NCBI RefSeq assembly: GCF_001719045.1
Contig: NZ_CP015423.1
Span: forward strand, 4,277,501-4,341,500
DNA length: 64,000 bases
Source: Paenibacillus polymyxa
Lineage (GTDB): Bacteria; Bacillota; Bacilli; Paenibacillales; Paenibacillaceae
Direction of reading: 5' to 3'
A program made the translations under genes and the position numbers. The notes below the pieces were generated by a model. That model did no database searches. It worked only from the letters and a program-made list of their open reading frames with translations, and was not told the origin of the DNA. Positions 43,990 through 52,566 of this stretch are shown here, one piece after another. Within the stretch, counting starts at the first letter, position 1, and the number at the start of each line of letters is the position of its first letter.

Positions 43990-44625
43990 TTGTCTATATT
44001 TGTGATTGTTGGTGTCATTGCTGTATTGCTTGCTTTGGCCCTGTTGCATTTTCTTAAAAAGCCTAAGATTCCAGAACCGTATAAAGTAACGCAGAATATT
44101 GACCCTTATAAAATTGGCATTGACGAAATAGACCGTATGGAGGATGGCAAGGACTTTGAAATGTATCTGTTCAGGCTGTTCCAGTGTTTAGGCTATGGTG
44201 ATGCGTATAAAACACAAGACAGTAGAGATTTTGGAACAGATTTGGTATTTACGGACAGAGAGGGCTACCGTAATGTCATTCAGGCTAAACGGTATGCAAT
44301 AAGTAATCCTGTTGGTTTGAGCGCAGTTCAGGAAGTTTATAGTTCTATGCGATTTTACAGAGCTAAGAAATCTATTGTCATTACCTCAAGCAAATACACA
44401 ACTTCGTGTGAACAGTTAGCCAGTTATAATGGAGTAAAGCTGTTGGATCGCAACGATTTAATTAAAATGATTGAGCTATTCAAAGAACAACAGCACAGCA
44501 AGGTAAAAGATATTATTGAAGCAGAGCCATACTTGAGTTTGGATTCATGGGATGATTATATGAATAACAGTAAAGTGATTAAAAAGGATCGCAAGGCTGA
44601 AAAGTTTATCGCTTCAGGTAACTAG
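43990..44625 (+). CDS. Membrane-anchored Mrr-like restriction endonuclease
   Basis: 211-residue protein with an N-terminal transmembrane helix (SIFVIVGVIAVLLALALLHFL) and a restriction-endonuclease-like domain of the Mrr type (about residues 50-155): DGKDFEMYLFRLFQCLGYGDA, DFGTDLVF with the catalytic Asp, VIQAKRY with the QxK half of the PD-(D/E)XK motif, and the following GLSAVQEVYSSMRFYRAKKSIVIT typical of Mrr. Starts at a TTG after AAGGAGGAGC. Mrr-type nucleases cleave modified or foreign DNA; membrane anchoring suggests action at the DNA entry point. That role is inferred. Confidence 0.8.
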   Translation: MSIFVIVGVIAVLLALALLHFLKKPKIPEPYKVTQNIDPYKIGIDEIDRMEDGKDFEMYLFRLFQCLGYGDAYKTQDSRDFGTDLVFTDREGYRNVIQAKRYAISNPVGLSAVQEVYSSMRFYRAKKSIVITSSKYTTSCEQLASYNGVKLLDRNDLIKMIELFKEQQHSKVKDIIEAEPYLSLDSWDDYMNNSKVIKKDRKAEKFIASGN

Positions 44626-44674
44626 ATACTGAATACTCCCGTAGTAAAACGATGATTTTATAAGGAGACATACC

Positions 44675-45244
44675 ATGCCTTTCTTCGTTATAAACAAGAT
44701 ACCTGTATTTTTAACTTGGGATAGAGATAAAGAATTACGTGAGGAGATTTTTGGTATCGAGAATGTCTTTGGGAGTTATATTCAGAGATACGGACAAAAA
44801 AACAATGATTACAAAAAAATTAAGAAGGCATTGTATAAAAAGTATCTTCAAAATAAAATGGCTTTTGTTAAAGAGTGGTCGGAATTTGATTTATACGGTG
44901 AAGATGCGGCGAGTAATATGTGGGATTTAATCTATGATTATTGTGCTTATTATGGATGCGGATACACTTCAGACATTAGAGATGAAACATCCTTTTTTGT
45001 AGATGATTCTATGGGTCAAAGCTTTTTGTTTCCTCAAGGTAGAACGTTTATGCTGAATTATTATGTAGTTCCATATAATTGGCTATGGAAATATATTAGA
45101 AGAAAAAAAGGGATCACAATAACAACTGTAATTGATGCTACTAATGTAGAGAGAATAGTTGGTACTCTAGCAAATTTCACAATTTTTTATAAAGATCGCA
45201 TTATTAAATGCGGAGAAGTGTTTGACATAACATTAATCCATTGA
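44675..45244 (+). CDS. Unknown island protein
   Basis: 189-residue soluble protein between two Mrr-like nuclease genes, ATG after TAAGGAGAC. Rich in aromatic residues (YDYCAYYGCGYTSDI, NYYVVPYNWLWKYI). No recognised domain. Close spacing (49 bases before, 47 after) suggests one transcript with its neighbours. Confidence 0.55.
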   Translation: MPFFVINKIPVFLTWDRDKELREEIFGIENVFGSYIQRYGQKNNDYKKIKKALYKKYLQNKMAFVKEWSEFDLYGEDAASNMWDLIYDYCAYYGCGYTSDIRDETSFFVDDSMGQSFLFPQGRTFMLNYYVVPYNWLWKYIRRKKGITITTVIDATNVERIVGTLANFTIFYKDRIIKCGEVFDITLIH

Positions 45245-45291
45245 TTTTTAGTATAAGTTTAGAAGATCATTTGAATGTCGAGGTATAAATT

Positions 45292-46200
45292 ATGCACAAC
45301 AATATTGAAAATATTTATAATAATTTAATTGCTGATGAGAAGCTAAAGAATGGAACAAAGTATGAAAGAATAACGGCTGTAGTTTATAAACTGCTGGATG
45401 AGACTAATACAGTTTTCCACGATCTGAGACTCAGAGGAAATGGTAAGAAAGCAAAACATCAGATTGACGTTACAATAGAGAAAGACAGTCAGACTAAAAG
45501 GATACTCGTTGAATGTAAGGAGTATGACAAAGTAGTTGGGATTGGAATTGTACGAGATTTTTTTGGAGCAGTTACCCAAATCAAACCGGATGAAGCAGTA
45601 GTTGTTACCACGAAAGGTTTTACAAAGGGTGCCATTGATTTTGCTAATGATGAAGGCATTAAGCTTGCTATTTTAAGAGAAGCTGAGGATTCTGATTGGA
45701 ATGGTCTGATCAGAAAGGTTAAGATAAACGCAACAGTAATAACAATTGGTACTCCAACAATAACATGGTTAGCAATCAATGAAGAAGCTATAGAGGACGT
45801 TAGGAATTTACTGGGAGGGGATTGGGGGAAAGTTGAAACGAAAGGAACTTTTGATGAATATCTTTACAATAGCAATCATGAAGTTATTTCTAACTACGAA
45901 GAAGTATTAAACCCTGTTTTAAATAAAGCTAAAAGAATACCAAATGAACGAACAGAAGGAACATTTGAATTTGAAGAAACCGTATTTATTAAAATGCATG
46001 GACACTATATTCCAGTAATAGGTTTTGATTATGAATTTACTTCTGGAAAGAGTACACTTGAAGTCAATGTTGATGATGGGGGAAAAGTTGCTGTACTCTT
46101 GTTTGAAATTTTAAATAACGAATCTAGGAGTCTGATCTTTCAACATCAGATTGAAAAGTGGAAAATTGCTGAAAATGGAGAGGTTATAAACAAAATTTGA
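45292..46200 (+). CDS. Mrr/restriction endonuclease-like protein
   Basis: 302-residue protein. Residues about 18-130 show the PD-(D/E)XK nuclease core of the Mrr/RE type IV-like family: GTKYERITAVVYKLL, KAKHQIDVTIEK with Asp, ILVECKEYDK with the ExK pair, and GIVRDFFGAVTQIKPDEAVVVTTKGFTKGAIDFAN. The C-terminal ~150 residues are beta-rich and unassigned, perhaps a sensor. A weak ribosome-binding site (TCGAGG) precedes the ATG. It could be a stand-alone type IV restriction enzyme or part of a multi-gene system with the two genes upstream. Confidence 0.75.
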   Translation: MHNNIENIYNNLIADEKLKNGTKYERITAVVYKLLDETNTVFHDLRLRGNGKKAKHQIDVTIEKDSQTKRILVECKEYDKVVGIGIVRDFFGAVTQIKPDEAVVVTTKGFTKGAIDFANDEGIKLAILREAEDSDWNGLIRKVKINATVITIGTPTITWLAINEEAIEDVRNLLGGDWGKVETKGTFDEYLYNSNHEVISNYEEVLNPVLNKAKRIPNERTEGTFEFEETVFIKMHGHYIPVIGFDYEFTSGKSTLEVNVDDGGKVAVLLFEILNNESRSLIFQHQIEKWKIAENGEVINKI

Positions 46201-46242
46201 ACTTTTTGAAAATCTTGCATAGATTGGGGGGAATACTTTCAT

Positions 46243-46719
46243 ATGAATACAAACCAGCATCACACAATGACCTACACGCTAAACAGCGGTATTAAAGGAA
46301 CTATTAGCCTATCCACGAAGCAAATACAGGACTGGATAGAATCTTATCGTGTAGGCAGTAAATATGTAACCACAGTAGGCAAGGAGCATTTTGGTTTGAA
46401 TCCTGAGCTTGTAGCAGATTTTAAGGTACATAATGAATATTCAGAGCAGAGGGAATATGTATCAGCAATACAGCAATCTACAGCAGTGAGCAAGGGCAGT
46501 GAACAGTTAGCAGATGCATATGGTCAGCATAAGGCGTTGATTCAGATAGAGTGTAAATGTGGAGCTTCTTATTCAGAGGAGTCAGCGTACAAGAGGAACA
46601 AATGGGGCTGTAAAGAATGTAGTGAGATTGTGTTTTTGGATAATAAAAAGGGTATGGTGGAAACAGTTAAGGGTAAGGCTTGGTATATGACGAATAGGTA
46701 TTTTGTTGAGAGAGGTTGA
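46243..46719 (+). CDS. Small zinc-ribbon protein
   Basis: 158 residues; the C-terminal half holds a four-cysteine zinc-binding pattern (IECKCGASY ... WGCKECSEIV). N-terminal part MTYTLNSGIKGTISLSTKQIQDWI is unassigned. ATG after TTGGGGGGAA. Last gene of the nuclease cluster. A DNA- or RNA-binding role is plausible from the ribbon but unproven. Confidence 0.55.
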   Translation: MNTNQHHTMTYTLNSGIKGTISLSTKQIQDWIESYRVGSKYVTTVGKEHFGLNPELVADFKVHNEYSEQREYVSAIQQSTAVSKGSEQLADAYGQHKALIQIECKCGASYSEESAYKRNKWGCKECSEIVFLDNKKGMVETVKGKAWYMTNRYFVERG

Positions 46720-47382
46720 GGATTTTGGCAAGCTAACAAAATCCTTGATATGACTGGGTTTAACGCAGTGTTTAACTATTGGACACTGCATACAACTTTG
46801 GCGTGTCATTTTGTGACACGATTAGTTTGGGATATCTCAAAACGGGAGTTCCGACTGTAGATGTGATATCTGTAATTATAGAGACAATCTATTATCAGTA
46901 GTTACGAAACGTTATATCTAAATTAGATTCATACACATTTCAAAATTCAAAAGAATCAGGACTAAATATTGTCCTCGCTGCATGGCTTAAAATGAAGGAG
47001 AGCCAAATTCATAATCCCTAAGCTTTATTCATTTGATGTAACCCCTCTAGCAGAGCCATTTTTTAGTGGGTGCCCCTGCCTAGCCATTTTGAAACGCTCT
47101 GTGATACATCAGGGGAATGAATATCTCCACCTATCATATACACACATCTTCCAATAGGGTATATTATCAAAAAAATTCACTTTGTCCAGAGCTTCGTAAA
47201 TTCATGGATAGTAAGATAAGTAGGTTATGATGATTCAAGTTAATTCTCGATACATAGTGATTCAAGGTTATAGGCCATAATACCTAAAATAGTGAAAAAG
47301 TATTATTAAAACCTATGAAAAGGGTGTAATTTGTACTATAATTGAAAATAATTCCATAGACTGAAGAGTAAGGAGATAAACT
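46720..47382. other. 660-base intergenic region before the helicase operon
   Basis: No convincing frame on either strand. It contains a short hairpin CGTGTCA-TTTTG-TGACACG (46802-46820) and, near its right end, a TATAAT (47337-47342) that may be the -10 box of the helicase operon, without a good -35. No similarity to a known RNA could be recognised. Confidence 0.45.
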
Positions 47383-48810
47383 ATGACACTTCCAAATCCC
47401 ATCGGTAAACAAGTAGAGGTTTTAGCTTTGCCAGAACATGGTCATTTTGTTGTTTTAGGTACAGCGGGTAGCGGAAAGACTACCCTTGCAATATATCGTG
47501 CAGCGTATCTAGCTAAAACACATTGTGCTGCAAACGAAAGAACGTTGTTGGTAACTTTTAATAAAGCACTAGTAACATTCTTAAAATCTATTTCAAGCGA
47601 TCTACTTAAGAATGTCGATGTATTAAATTATCATAGATTTGCTAGGGGATATCTTGCTTTTCGTAATAAAATGGGGCGTAATGATATAGTTCCTCCTTAC
47701 TCTCAAAGATACTTCACAAAAACTGAAATTATTTCTGAAGCTTATCGTGAAATACAAAACGAGAATAAAGGGGTTTCAACCCTTGAGCGGCCTGTAGAAG
47801 TATTCATTGAAGAAATTAACTGGATTCAGAAACACGGAATCACTAGTCTGGAGGAATACCAAGAAGTTGAACGTACTGGACGTGCAGGGACAAGAATAAG
47901 TAGGAGTACAAGGATTTACTTCTATATGGTATATGATAGATATTTGAGAATAAGAGATAATAAGGGATATTTGTATGACATGGAGGACTTAGCTTTTTAT
48001 GTTCGTGAAGAGTTGAAAAATGATTCTTCTCAACGAATGTATAAGCATATCATTATTGATGAAGGACAGGATTTTTCACCTACTATGCTTCAATCATTGG
48101 CACTAGCTATTCCGAAAGGCGGTAGCTTAACATATTTCGGAGACGTGGCTCAACAGATTTATGGAAGTAGAATTTCCTGGCGTTCCGCAGGTTTTTTTAA
48201 TCCATCAATTTGGGAATTTAGTCAAAACTATAGAAACACTAAAGAAATAGCTGCATTGGGATTAGCTATATCTAAGATGCCTTATTTTAAAGATGATACA
48301 GACTTAATAGAACCTCAATTTCCTCGTGCTTCTGGCCCATTACCTGCGATGATAAAGTTTAATAATGAGGAGGAAGAAATTAACTACTATCTAGAGACTG
48401 TAAAAGGTCTTTCAACAAACCAAATGGTAGCTATTTTGGTTCGAGATAGGGAGACGCTTAATTATGTCCGTAACAAGCTAGGGGAAAAGATGATACATTC
48501 CCAAAAACTTAGCGGAGATATGAACACTTGGATTTCTCGTCCTGGTGTTTGGGTAGGAACTTATCACTCAGCCAAAGGTCTTGAGTTTGACACAGTACTT
48601 ATGCCGTTCTGCACAAGTGACAGACTTCCACCAGAAGAAAGAATTGTTTCCTTAGGTTCTGAAGAAGAGGCATTTAGTGAAGAAATAAAGCTTCTATATG
48701 TAGGAGTAACAAGAGCAAGACGTGGCCTAATTATTACATACGCTGATGAGCGTACAAAATTATTGCCGACAGATGCTGCCCTCTATCAGGAGGAAAACTA
48801 TGGAGACTAA
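47383..48810 (+). CDS. UvrD/Rep-like superfamily 1 helicase
   Basis: 475-residue SF1A helicase, shorter than UvrD (~720). Motifs: I GTAGSGKTTLAIYRA (residues 27-41), Ia VTFNKAL, II IIIDEGQDFSP (DEGQD), III YFGDVAQQIYG, IV FSQNYRNTKEIA, V GTYHSAKGLEFDTVLMP, VI LLYVGVTRARRGLIITYA. ATG after AAGGAGA. First gene of a tight operon: the DarT-like gene starts 11 bases before its stop, then a glycohydrolase gene four bases later. The motif set is complete, so it should be active in ATP-driven DNA unwinding or translocation; linkage implies a role in sensing or processing DNA in the ADP-ribosylation system. Confidence 0.88.
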   Translation: MTLPNPIGKQVEVLALPEHGHFVVLGTAGSGKTTLAIYRAAYLAKTHCAANERTLLVTFNKALVTFLKSISSDLLKNVDVLNYHRFARGYLAFRNKMGRNDIVPPYSQRYFTKTEIISEAYREIQNENKGVSTLERPVEVFIEEINWIQKHGITSLEEYQEVERTGRAGTRISRSTRIYFYMVYDRYLRIRDNKGYLYDMEDLAFYVREELKNDSSQRMYKHIIIDEGQDFSPTMLQSLALAIPKGGSLTYFGDVAQQIYGSRISWRSAGFFNPSIWEFSQNYRNTKEIAALGLAISKMPYFKDDTDLIEPQFPRASGPLPAMIKFNNEEEEINYYLETVKGLSTNQMVAILVRDRETLNYVRNKLGEKMIHSQKLSGDMNTWISRPGVWVGTYHSAKGLEFDTVLMPFCTSDRLPPEERIVSLGSEEEAFSEEIKLLYVGVTRARRGLIITYADERTKLLPTDAALYQEENYGD

Positions 48811-49486
48811 TTTTGAACACGAGATTTCAAAACGAGGAATAACTCGGTTATGTCATTTTACTAAGGCAAGCAAACTACTCCATATTCTTAGAAATGAATC
48901 GGGTATAATTGCAAATTCCTTTTTAGATGACCAACTTGATTTGCTAGAAAAAAATGATGAAAATAGATATGATGGAAGAGAGGATTTTGTATGTTGTTCT
49001 GTAGAATATCCAAACACTTGGTATTTAAGAAGAATTAAAGATAACGATCCTGTTTTTAAAGAATGGGTTGTTTTGTTGATTAATCCTCAGCTACTTTTAG
49101 ATGAAACCACTTTATTTTGTCATAGAAATGCTGCTGCAAATCGAGGGGCACATATTAAAGGTGGCTTTGCTGGCTTTAATGGGATGTTTAAGAACCCTGT
49201 GTTTGGCAAAACTACAATATATCGCTCGGAGAAAATGTTGACATGTTGTCCTACAGATGGACAGGCGGAGGTTCTAATTCATAAAAATATCTCCCGCTCC
49301 GATATCATAGGTATAGCTACACCTACAAAGGAACATGCCCGGAAAATGATAAGTAGAGTTAGCTTACTTTCAGATGCTCGTCAAGATATTAATTGGATTG
49401 TTTCGCCAGAACTATTCGATGTGAATTGGAATAACATTATTCGATTAGGAAGAAGGCCAATGGAAACTCCATATATTAAGGAGTGA
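48800..49486 (+). CDS. DarT-like DNA ADP-ribosyltransferase (DUF4433 type)
   Basis: 228-residue protein from the ATG at 48800, with CAGGAGGAAAACT immediately upstream. N-terminal RLCHFTKASKLLHILRNESGI is the ART entry pattern of DarT/DUF4433 proteins; FVCCSVEYPNTWYL follows, and DGQAEVLIHKNISRSDIIGI carries the expected catalytic Glu in the QAEfLv motif. DarT enzymes attach ADP-ribose to bases of single-stranded DNA, causing toxicity or phage defence, and are paired with a reversing enzyme. Here the partner downstream is an ADP-ribosylglycohydrolase instead of the DarG macrodomain protein. It overlaps the helicase gene by 11 bases. Family fairly secure, DNA target inferred. Confidence 0.77.
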   Translation: METNFEHEISKRGITRLCHFTKASKLLHILRNESGIIANSFLDDQLDLLEKNDENRYDGREDFVCCSVEYPNTWYLRRIKDNDPVFKEWVVLLINPQLLLDETTLFCHRNAAANRGAHIKGGFAGFNGMFKNPVFGKTTIYRSEKMLTCCPTDGQAEVLIHKNISRSDIIGIATPTKEHARKMISRVSLLSDARQDINWIVSPELFDVNWNNIIRLGRRPMETPYIKE

Positions 49487-49490
49487 TTAG

Positions 49491-51161
49491 ATGTCTGAAC
49501 AACAGATGGTGCATAAGGTTGATAAGCAATTTGGCTCCCTTATTGGTGCTGCTATTGGAGATTCTTTAGGATGGCCACAAGAAGATAGGAGTTCTAAAAT
49601 TGGTTCTTCTACCAATGTGCAAGTTGATTTTCAAAAGTGGATTAGGAAAGCAGGGGGGAGATATTACTCACATGAAGAAGAAATAAAAGCGGGTTCTTAC
49701 AGTGACGACACACAATTAATTTTTTCTACTGCTCGAAGTCTTAAATATAAAAACTGGTATTCTCATTTTGTGAAAATTGAGTTACCTTCTTGGCCTTTAT
49801 ATGAAAGAGGAGGGGGAGGAGCTACTAAACGAGCTGCGGAAGCTTGGAGCAGTGGGAGTATGCCTTGGAATATTGAGAAGCAGGGCTTGCTCAATGTGAA
49901 GAAATACTTTGAAGCTGGCGGTAATGGGGTTTGTATGCGAATAATTCCCCATGTAATTTTCTCTAGTAGGAGTATTGAGGATATTGTCAATCAAGTGTTT
50001 TTAAATGGAATTTCAACTCATGGGCATCCTAGAGCTTTATTAAGTGCTATCTTGTATGCACACGCAGCACATTATTTGATGAATAAAGAGGGAACGCTTG
50101 GTTATGGTGAGTTGGTTACATACCTAATTGAACAAAAAAATAAATGGGGTGTTCAGCCAGTTCTTAACAACATGGATGATTGGCTGGAAGCTGCGAATAT
50201 CTCTACAGAAAATAATTATGGTGCTATCTGGAATGAAACACTCGATGAACTTTTCAATGGACTGCATACGATCAATTCTGCTTTGAAACGCGGAATACTT
50301 GATACGGGTACAGATACTCTTAATAAACTTAATTGTTTTAATAAGAGTACTTTGGGGGCTGGGACAGTAGCAACACTTGTAGCTATCTACATGGCGTCAA
50401 AATATGCTTCTGACCCAGTTTCAGGTATCTTGGACACAGCATTTCTACGCGGTTCCGATTCAGATACAAACGCTTCAATGGTCGGAAGCCTATTTGGTAC
50501 ATTACACGGTACTGAATGGATAGTCCCTGAGTGGTTGCATGTTCAAGATTATGATTATGTTCGTAATTTGGTTGGCTCTTTTAGAGTAGACAGCTATAAC
50601 GAATCTAAACAAAAATTGTGGGCTTTTTCTGACAACAAGCGTGTAAAAGATTTTATCACAAAAATGAAAATTGGAGATTACACTCAGATCGGGCCTTTCA
50701 ATTCAGTATACTTGTCAGAAGTGATACGTCACAAAGTAAACGTGAGAAGTATAAATGCTATAACTTATAAGCTTTCTACTGAAGAGGGACAAACATTATA
50801 TATAAAGTCGATAACTAAATTAAGTAAGAGGGAACTTATTACTTCTGTTGCATCAACAACTAAGAAAGATAGTTCTTTACAGTATAAAGAGTATGATTAT
50901 TTAAAACACTCTTCTGGACAAAGACTAACATTCTCAGTAGAAGATTTATATGAACTCACAAAATTAATACCTTCAAAAATGTATGGTCGGAAATTAATTA
51001 GTTTATTAATTGAGTTACTAGAACAGATAAACAAAAAAAATATCACTACACTTAATCAGAGCGAAATAAAAAATCTGTGTGAAAGCTATATTCAAAAAGG
51101 GGTTAGTAAGGAACAGGTTTATCGAATCATAGATTTTATGCTGAGTAAAAAATCCAAGTAG
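49491..51161 (+). CDS. ADP-ribosylglycohydrolase with C-terminal extension
   Basis: 556 residues, ATG after AAGGAGTGATTAG. The N-terminal ~360 residues are an ADP-ribosylglycohydrolase (DraG/ARH) domain: GAAIGDSLGWP, metal-site SYSDDTQL (S/T-D-D), GNGVCMRIIP, THGHPRALLSAILYA and the second metal motif LRGSDSDTNASMVGSLFG. The C-terminal ~190 residues (after VDSYNESKQKLW) are extra and unassigned; they may bind the transferase, the helicase or DNA. As third gene of the operon it should remove ADP-ribose added by the DarT-like enzyme, acting as antitoxin. A terminator follows the stop. Confidence 0.86.
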   Translation: MSEQQMVHKVDKQFGSLIGAAIGDSLGWPQEDRSSKIGSSTNVQVDFQKWIRKAGGRYYSHEEEIKAGSYSDDTQLIFSTARSLKYKNWYSHFVKIELPSWPLYERGGGGATKRAAEAWSSGSMPWNIEKQGLLNVKKYFEAGGNGVCMRIIPHVIFSSRSIEDIVNQVFLNGISTHGHPRALLSAILYAHAAHYLMNKEGTLGYGELVTYLIEQKNKWGVQPVLNNMDDWLEAANISTENNYGAIWNETLDELFNGLHTINSALKRGILDTGTDTLNKLNCFNKSTLGAGTVATLVAIYMASKYASDPVSGILDTAFLRGSDSDTNASMVGSLFGTLHGTEWIVPEWLHVQDYDYVRNLVGSFRVDSYNESKQKLWAFSDNKRVKDFITKMKIGDYTQIGPFNSVYLSEVIRHKVNVRSINAITYKLSTEEGQTLYIKSITKLSKRELITSVASTTKKDSSLQYKEYDYLKHSSGQRLTFSVEDLYELTKLIPSKMYGRKLISLLIELLEQINKKNITTLNQSEIKNLCESYIQKGVSKEQVYRIIDFMLSKKSK

Positions 51162-51169
51162 TATGTGTG

Positions 51170-51202
51170 CACCGTCTTTTGATGAAAGACGGTGTTTTTT
51201 TT
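51170..51202 (+). terminator. Intrinsic terminator of the helicase-DarT-glycohydrolase operon
   Basis: Stem CACCGTCTTT / AAAGACGGTG with a 4-to-5-base loop, followed by eight T. Confidence 0.88.
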
Positions 51203-51467
51203 GGGGGCTCGGAGTTAGAAGGCCCTAAGGTGAATTCCCATTGAGCACCAATTTGGTATAGAGCATATCAGAACAATATATGATGAACAAAACTAGTTTA
51301 AACTGAGTTACAAATAAATAGATGGTCAGTTTGGGTGCTTCTGTCTTTGGGACATCTTGTCCTAGAGATGGTATATATATGAGATGAAACAACTTGATAG
51401 AGTGAAAATTGATGAAAATAAGTCTTACACTCCGATCCATCTCTTACGATTTGCGATTCGATTGACC

Positions 51468-51797
51468 CACGATACAGAATATAGATGAATAAAGGATTTT
51501 TTGAATTTTAGTTTTTCACAATTTAATTTATAAAAACTTAAAAACCATTGATAAATCAAGCTTTCTCGAACATTTTTCTCCTATACGCACGATACAGATT
51601 ACGATATTGACTAAACTTACCAAAAGTACTTATTCCATCTACATTTTAGGTACTTTATCAATACGGCACGATACAAATTTTATTTGATACTAAATTTGGC
51701 TCGAACACGGCAAAAAGCTATATGGAATAAGTGTTTTATGCACATAAGACCAAGTTTCATGATTGAGCTTCGATAAGGGTGTCGATACAGGTTATAG
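51468..51797 (+). repeat. Four dispersed CACGATACAGATT-like repeats
   Basis: GATACA cores start at 51471, 51591, 51670 and 51784, each inside a (C/G)ACGATACAGATT-like 13-base unit (variants CACGATACAGAAT, CACGATACAGATT, CACGATACAAATT, GTCGATACAGGTT). Spacing is about 120, 79 and 114 bases. The surrounding 560 bases (51203-51762) hold no convincing gene. They could be protein-binding sites or remnants of a degenerate repeat. Confidence 0.4.
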
Positions 51798-51980
51798 TCG
51801 CTCATATGTTGATAAAGTGTTAACCTCAACCCTATCGCTATTCACTTACAAAATTTTTCTAGTCATGAGATCAAGGAATACAGAAATCTCGACCCCAGAC
51901 TATTTGACTGTAAGTAGTCGAATGTATATGATTTCAATATATGGGTATACAAATCGATTAGAAGAGAAGGGATTACTGCG

Positions 51981-52318
51981 AGAGTAAAAACAAGAACTTG
52001 GGGCGTGGCTTTTCTCACTTTTAGTGCTATTGCGTTCGCTGTGGTAATTACTAATAGTGTTTTTGCTAGCAGCGATACTTCTGAAGAGTCAGATAGTGTT
52101 ACAAAAGCAATAATTCCTGATAACGTATTAGAAGAACTTAATCATCCTGATAAAATTTATACTAAAGATGGATTATTTATAAAAAAATTGCAATCTCTCC
52201 ATGATGAAGATAAGTTCAGTCAAGATGAAGTAGTCTACGATGGTTCGAAGACTACGAACAAAACAAAAGTGTCATTCAATATGATGCTACTTATATCAAG
52301 GAAGCAGACAGTAAATAG
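51981..52318 (+). pseudogene. Degenerate secreted-protein gene
   Basis: A signal-peptide-like stretch, RVKTRTWGVAFLTFSAIAFA continuing VVITNSVFASSD, is followed by a ~60-residue acidic domain (SVTKAIIPDNVLEELNHPDKIYTKDGLFI). There is no ATG: the first in-frame GTG (52005) lies inside the signal peptide and lacks a ribosome-binding site. Near 52265 the frame appears shifted; the alternative frame gives KSVIQYDATYIKEADSK and a stop at 52318, a more protein-like ending. I read this as a decayed exported protein. Confidence 0.45.
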
Positions 52319-52487
52319 ATTTGTGCACTAAAGCATTTGAAAAGTTAAGTTATATAATTAAAATATCTAGGGCGACTTCGGTTGCCTTTTTATTATGCTC
52401 AATTTAGACAAGGTCTTTTCCAACACTATGTCATAAAGTATGCTTTTAGACATATTAAAAATACACCTGTTTAATTGTGTCAATAAG

Positions 52488-52496
52488 TGGTATAAT
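52488..52496 (+). promoter_or_regulatory. Extended -10 promoter of the serine recombinase gene
   Basis: TGGTATAAT, a consensus extended -10, 70 bases before the start codon; no clear -35. Confidence 0.5.
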
Positions 52497-52566
52497 GAAT
52501 TTAGTCACGCGACATGAATTGTGTATACTTTTTGGCACAATGTTGGGATAAGGGAGTGTAATTGTA

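Noticed and set aside
46802..46820. Hairpin CGTGTCA-TTTTG-TGACACG as terminator or small RNA
   Set aside because: No T-run on either strand and no known RNA consensus; kept only as a note in the intergenic entry.
48800..51161. Canonical DarTG pair
   Set aside because: The partner has an ARH-type fold signature with S/T-D-D metal motifs and no macrodomain signature, so it is not DarG.
51225..51440. 71-codon minus-strand open frame
   Set aside because: No ribosome-binding site, low-complexity hydrophobic product, and it lies in a gene-poor AT-rich stretch where chance frames are expected.
51763..51987. 74-codon plus-strand open frame ending in RLEEKGLLRE
   Set aside because: Starts at a TTG without Shine-Dalgarno; it could be a fragment of a real gene that preceded the degenerate secreted-protein gene, but I cannot support a family.
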